Assembly (NCBI RefSeq): GCF_003115855.1
Contig: NZ_KZ819094.1
Location: 6,744 to 70,743, forward strand
Origin: Brenneria corticis
GTDB lineage: Bacteria; Pseudomonadota; Gammaproteobacteria; Enterobacterales; Enterobacteriaceae
Direction of reading: 5' to 3'
DNA: 64,000 nt
Part shown: in pieces, positions 63,794 to 64,000 of the stretch
Position numbering within the stretch: the stretch's first letter is position 1
Layout: every line of letters begins with the position of its first letter
Position numbers and translations under genes: made by a program
The notes under the pieces: model-generated
What the model was told of the DNA's origin: nothing
Seen by the model: only the letters and a program-made list of their open reading frames with translations
The model's database searches: none

Positions 63794-63825
63794 ATACGTT
63801 TATACGTTTAGACTTCTAGATGCCC
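63794..63825 (-). promoter_or_regulatory. Tandem met boxes (MetJ operator)
   Basis: Four contiguous eight-base units: ATACGTTT, ATACGTTT, AGACTTCT, AGATGCCC. Against AGACGTCT they agree at 6, 6, 7 and 5 positions. MetJ with S-adenosylmethionine binds such arrays. The array starts 20 bases upstream of the metA ATG, placing it over the promoter or start site. Confidence 0.8.
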
Positions 63826-63956
63826 GAAGATAACGACTTTTGCACTTAATGTCGAGCAGACACTGACCAAGGTGAAAATGTTTCATCACTACAGGGATAT
63901 GCTTATCTATTTTTCGCATAAATAAAGGGGGAGATGAGAAATAAGTACCACAACGC

Positions 63957-63990
63957 AAAAAGCCCCATGCTTTCGCATGAGGCTTTCTAC
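63957..63990 (-). terminator. Terminator of a leftward transcript from outside the window
   Basis: Stem AAAGCCCCATGC (63959-63970) and GCATGAGGCTTT (63975-63986), loop TTTC, one mismatch. On the minus strand it ends GGGGCTTTTTGCG, so the transcript comes from beyond 64000 and ends here, about 180 bases before metA. In E. coli an rrn operon lies near metA, so an rRNA/tRNA operon is possible. Confidence 0.6.
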
Positions 63991-64000
63991 TTGTTTGATG

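Overview
The window reads as Enterobacterales chromosome. Most of it is two blocks that sit near 94 and 91 min on the E. coli map, here side by side: tRNA-Gly, orn, rsgA, psd, mscM, epmA, frdABCD, ecnB, efp, epmB, yjeI, and then pgi, lysC, yjbB, metH, iclR, aceKAB, metA. Protein similarity to E. coli is high, and the control elements are enterobacterial: a lysC lysine riboswitch, met boxes at metA, an FNR-type site at frdA and Fur-box-like sites at an iron receptor. Genus is not decidable from this sequence; a soft-rot or related plant/insect-associated genus is only a guess.

Layout. 1-20430 is an accessory zone at tRNA-Gly(GCC). It holds two complete tRNA-Gly genes, each followed on its 3' side by a P4-type integrase gene. 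The left integrase runs off the window; the right one is decayed. Between them lie (a) lhr and a chaperone-usher fimbrial operon with a regulator, (b) a 2.7 kb segment with a LysR regulator, a deleted EamA transporter and a PanE-like reductase, and (c) a 3.4 kb segment with two toxin-antitoxin pairs and two integrase remnants. The segments are separated by copies of the tRNA 3' end set in a ~180 bp repeat, as expected for elements stacked at one attachment site.

20430-38100 is core: RNA turnover (orn), ribosome assembly GTPase (rsgA), phosphatidylserine decarboxylase (psd), mechanosensitive channel (mscM), anaerobic fumarate respiration (frdABCD), the EF-P modification set (efp, epmA, epmB), small lipoproteins (ecnB, yjeI), the capsule-anchoring protein Wzi, and pgi.

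38200-53160 alternates core and accessory genes. lysC with its riboswitch is followed by a five-gene operon (periplasmic binding protein, ABC ATPase, two permeases of the RhaSTPQ type, and a FucO-like lactaldehyde reductase). Then come yjbB, a DASS dicarboxylate transporter, and a TonB-dependent siderophore receptor with its AraC-type regulator. 53160-63800 is core again: metH, iclR, the glyoxylate operon aceBAK and metA. A terminator at the right edge serves a leftward transcript from outside the window, possibly an rrn operon.

I found no convincing new multi-gene system. The most unusual material is the stacked attachment-site architecture at tRNA-Gly, a 23-codon ORF translationally coupled to lhr, a palindromic TA operator lying inside its promoter spacer, and a two-turn direct repeat before the siderophore receptor.
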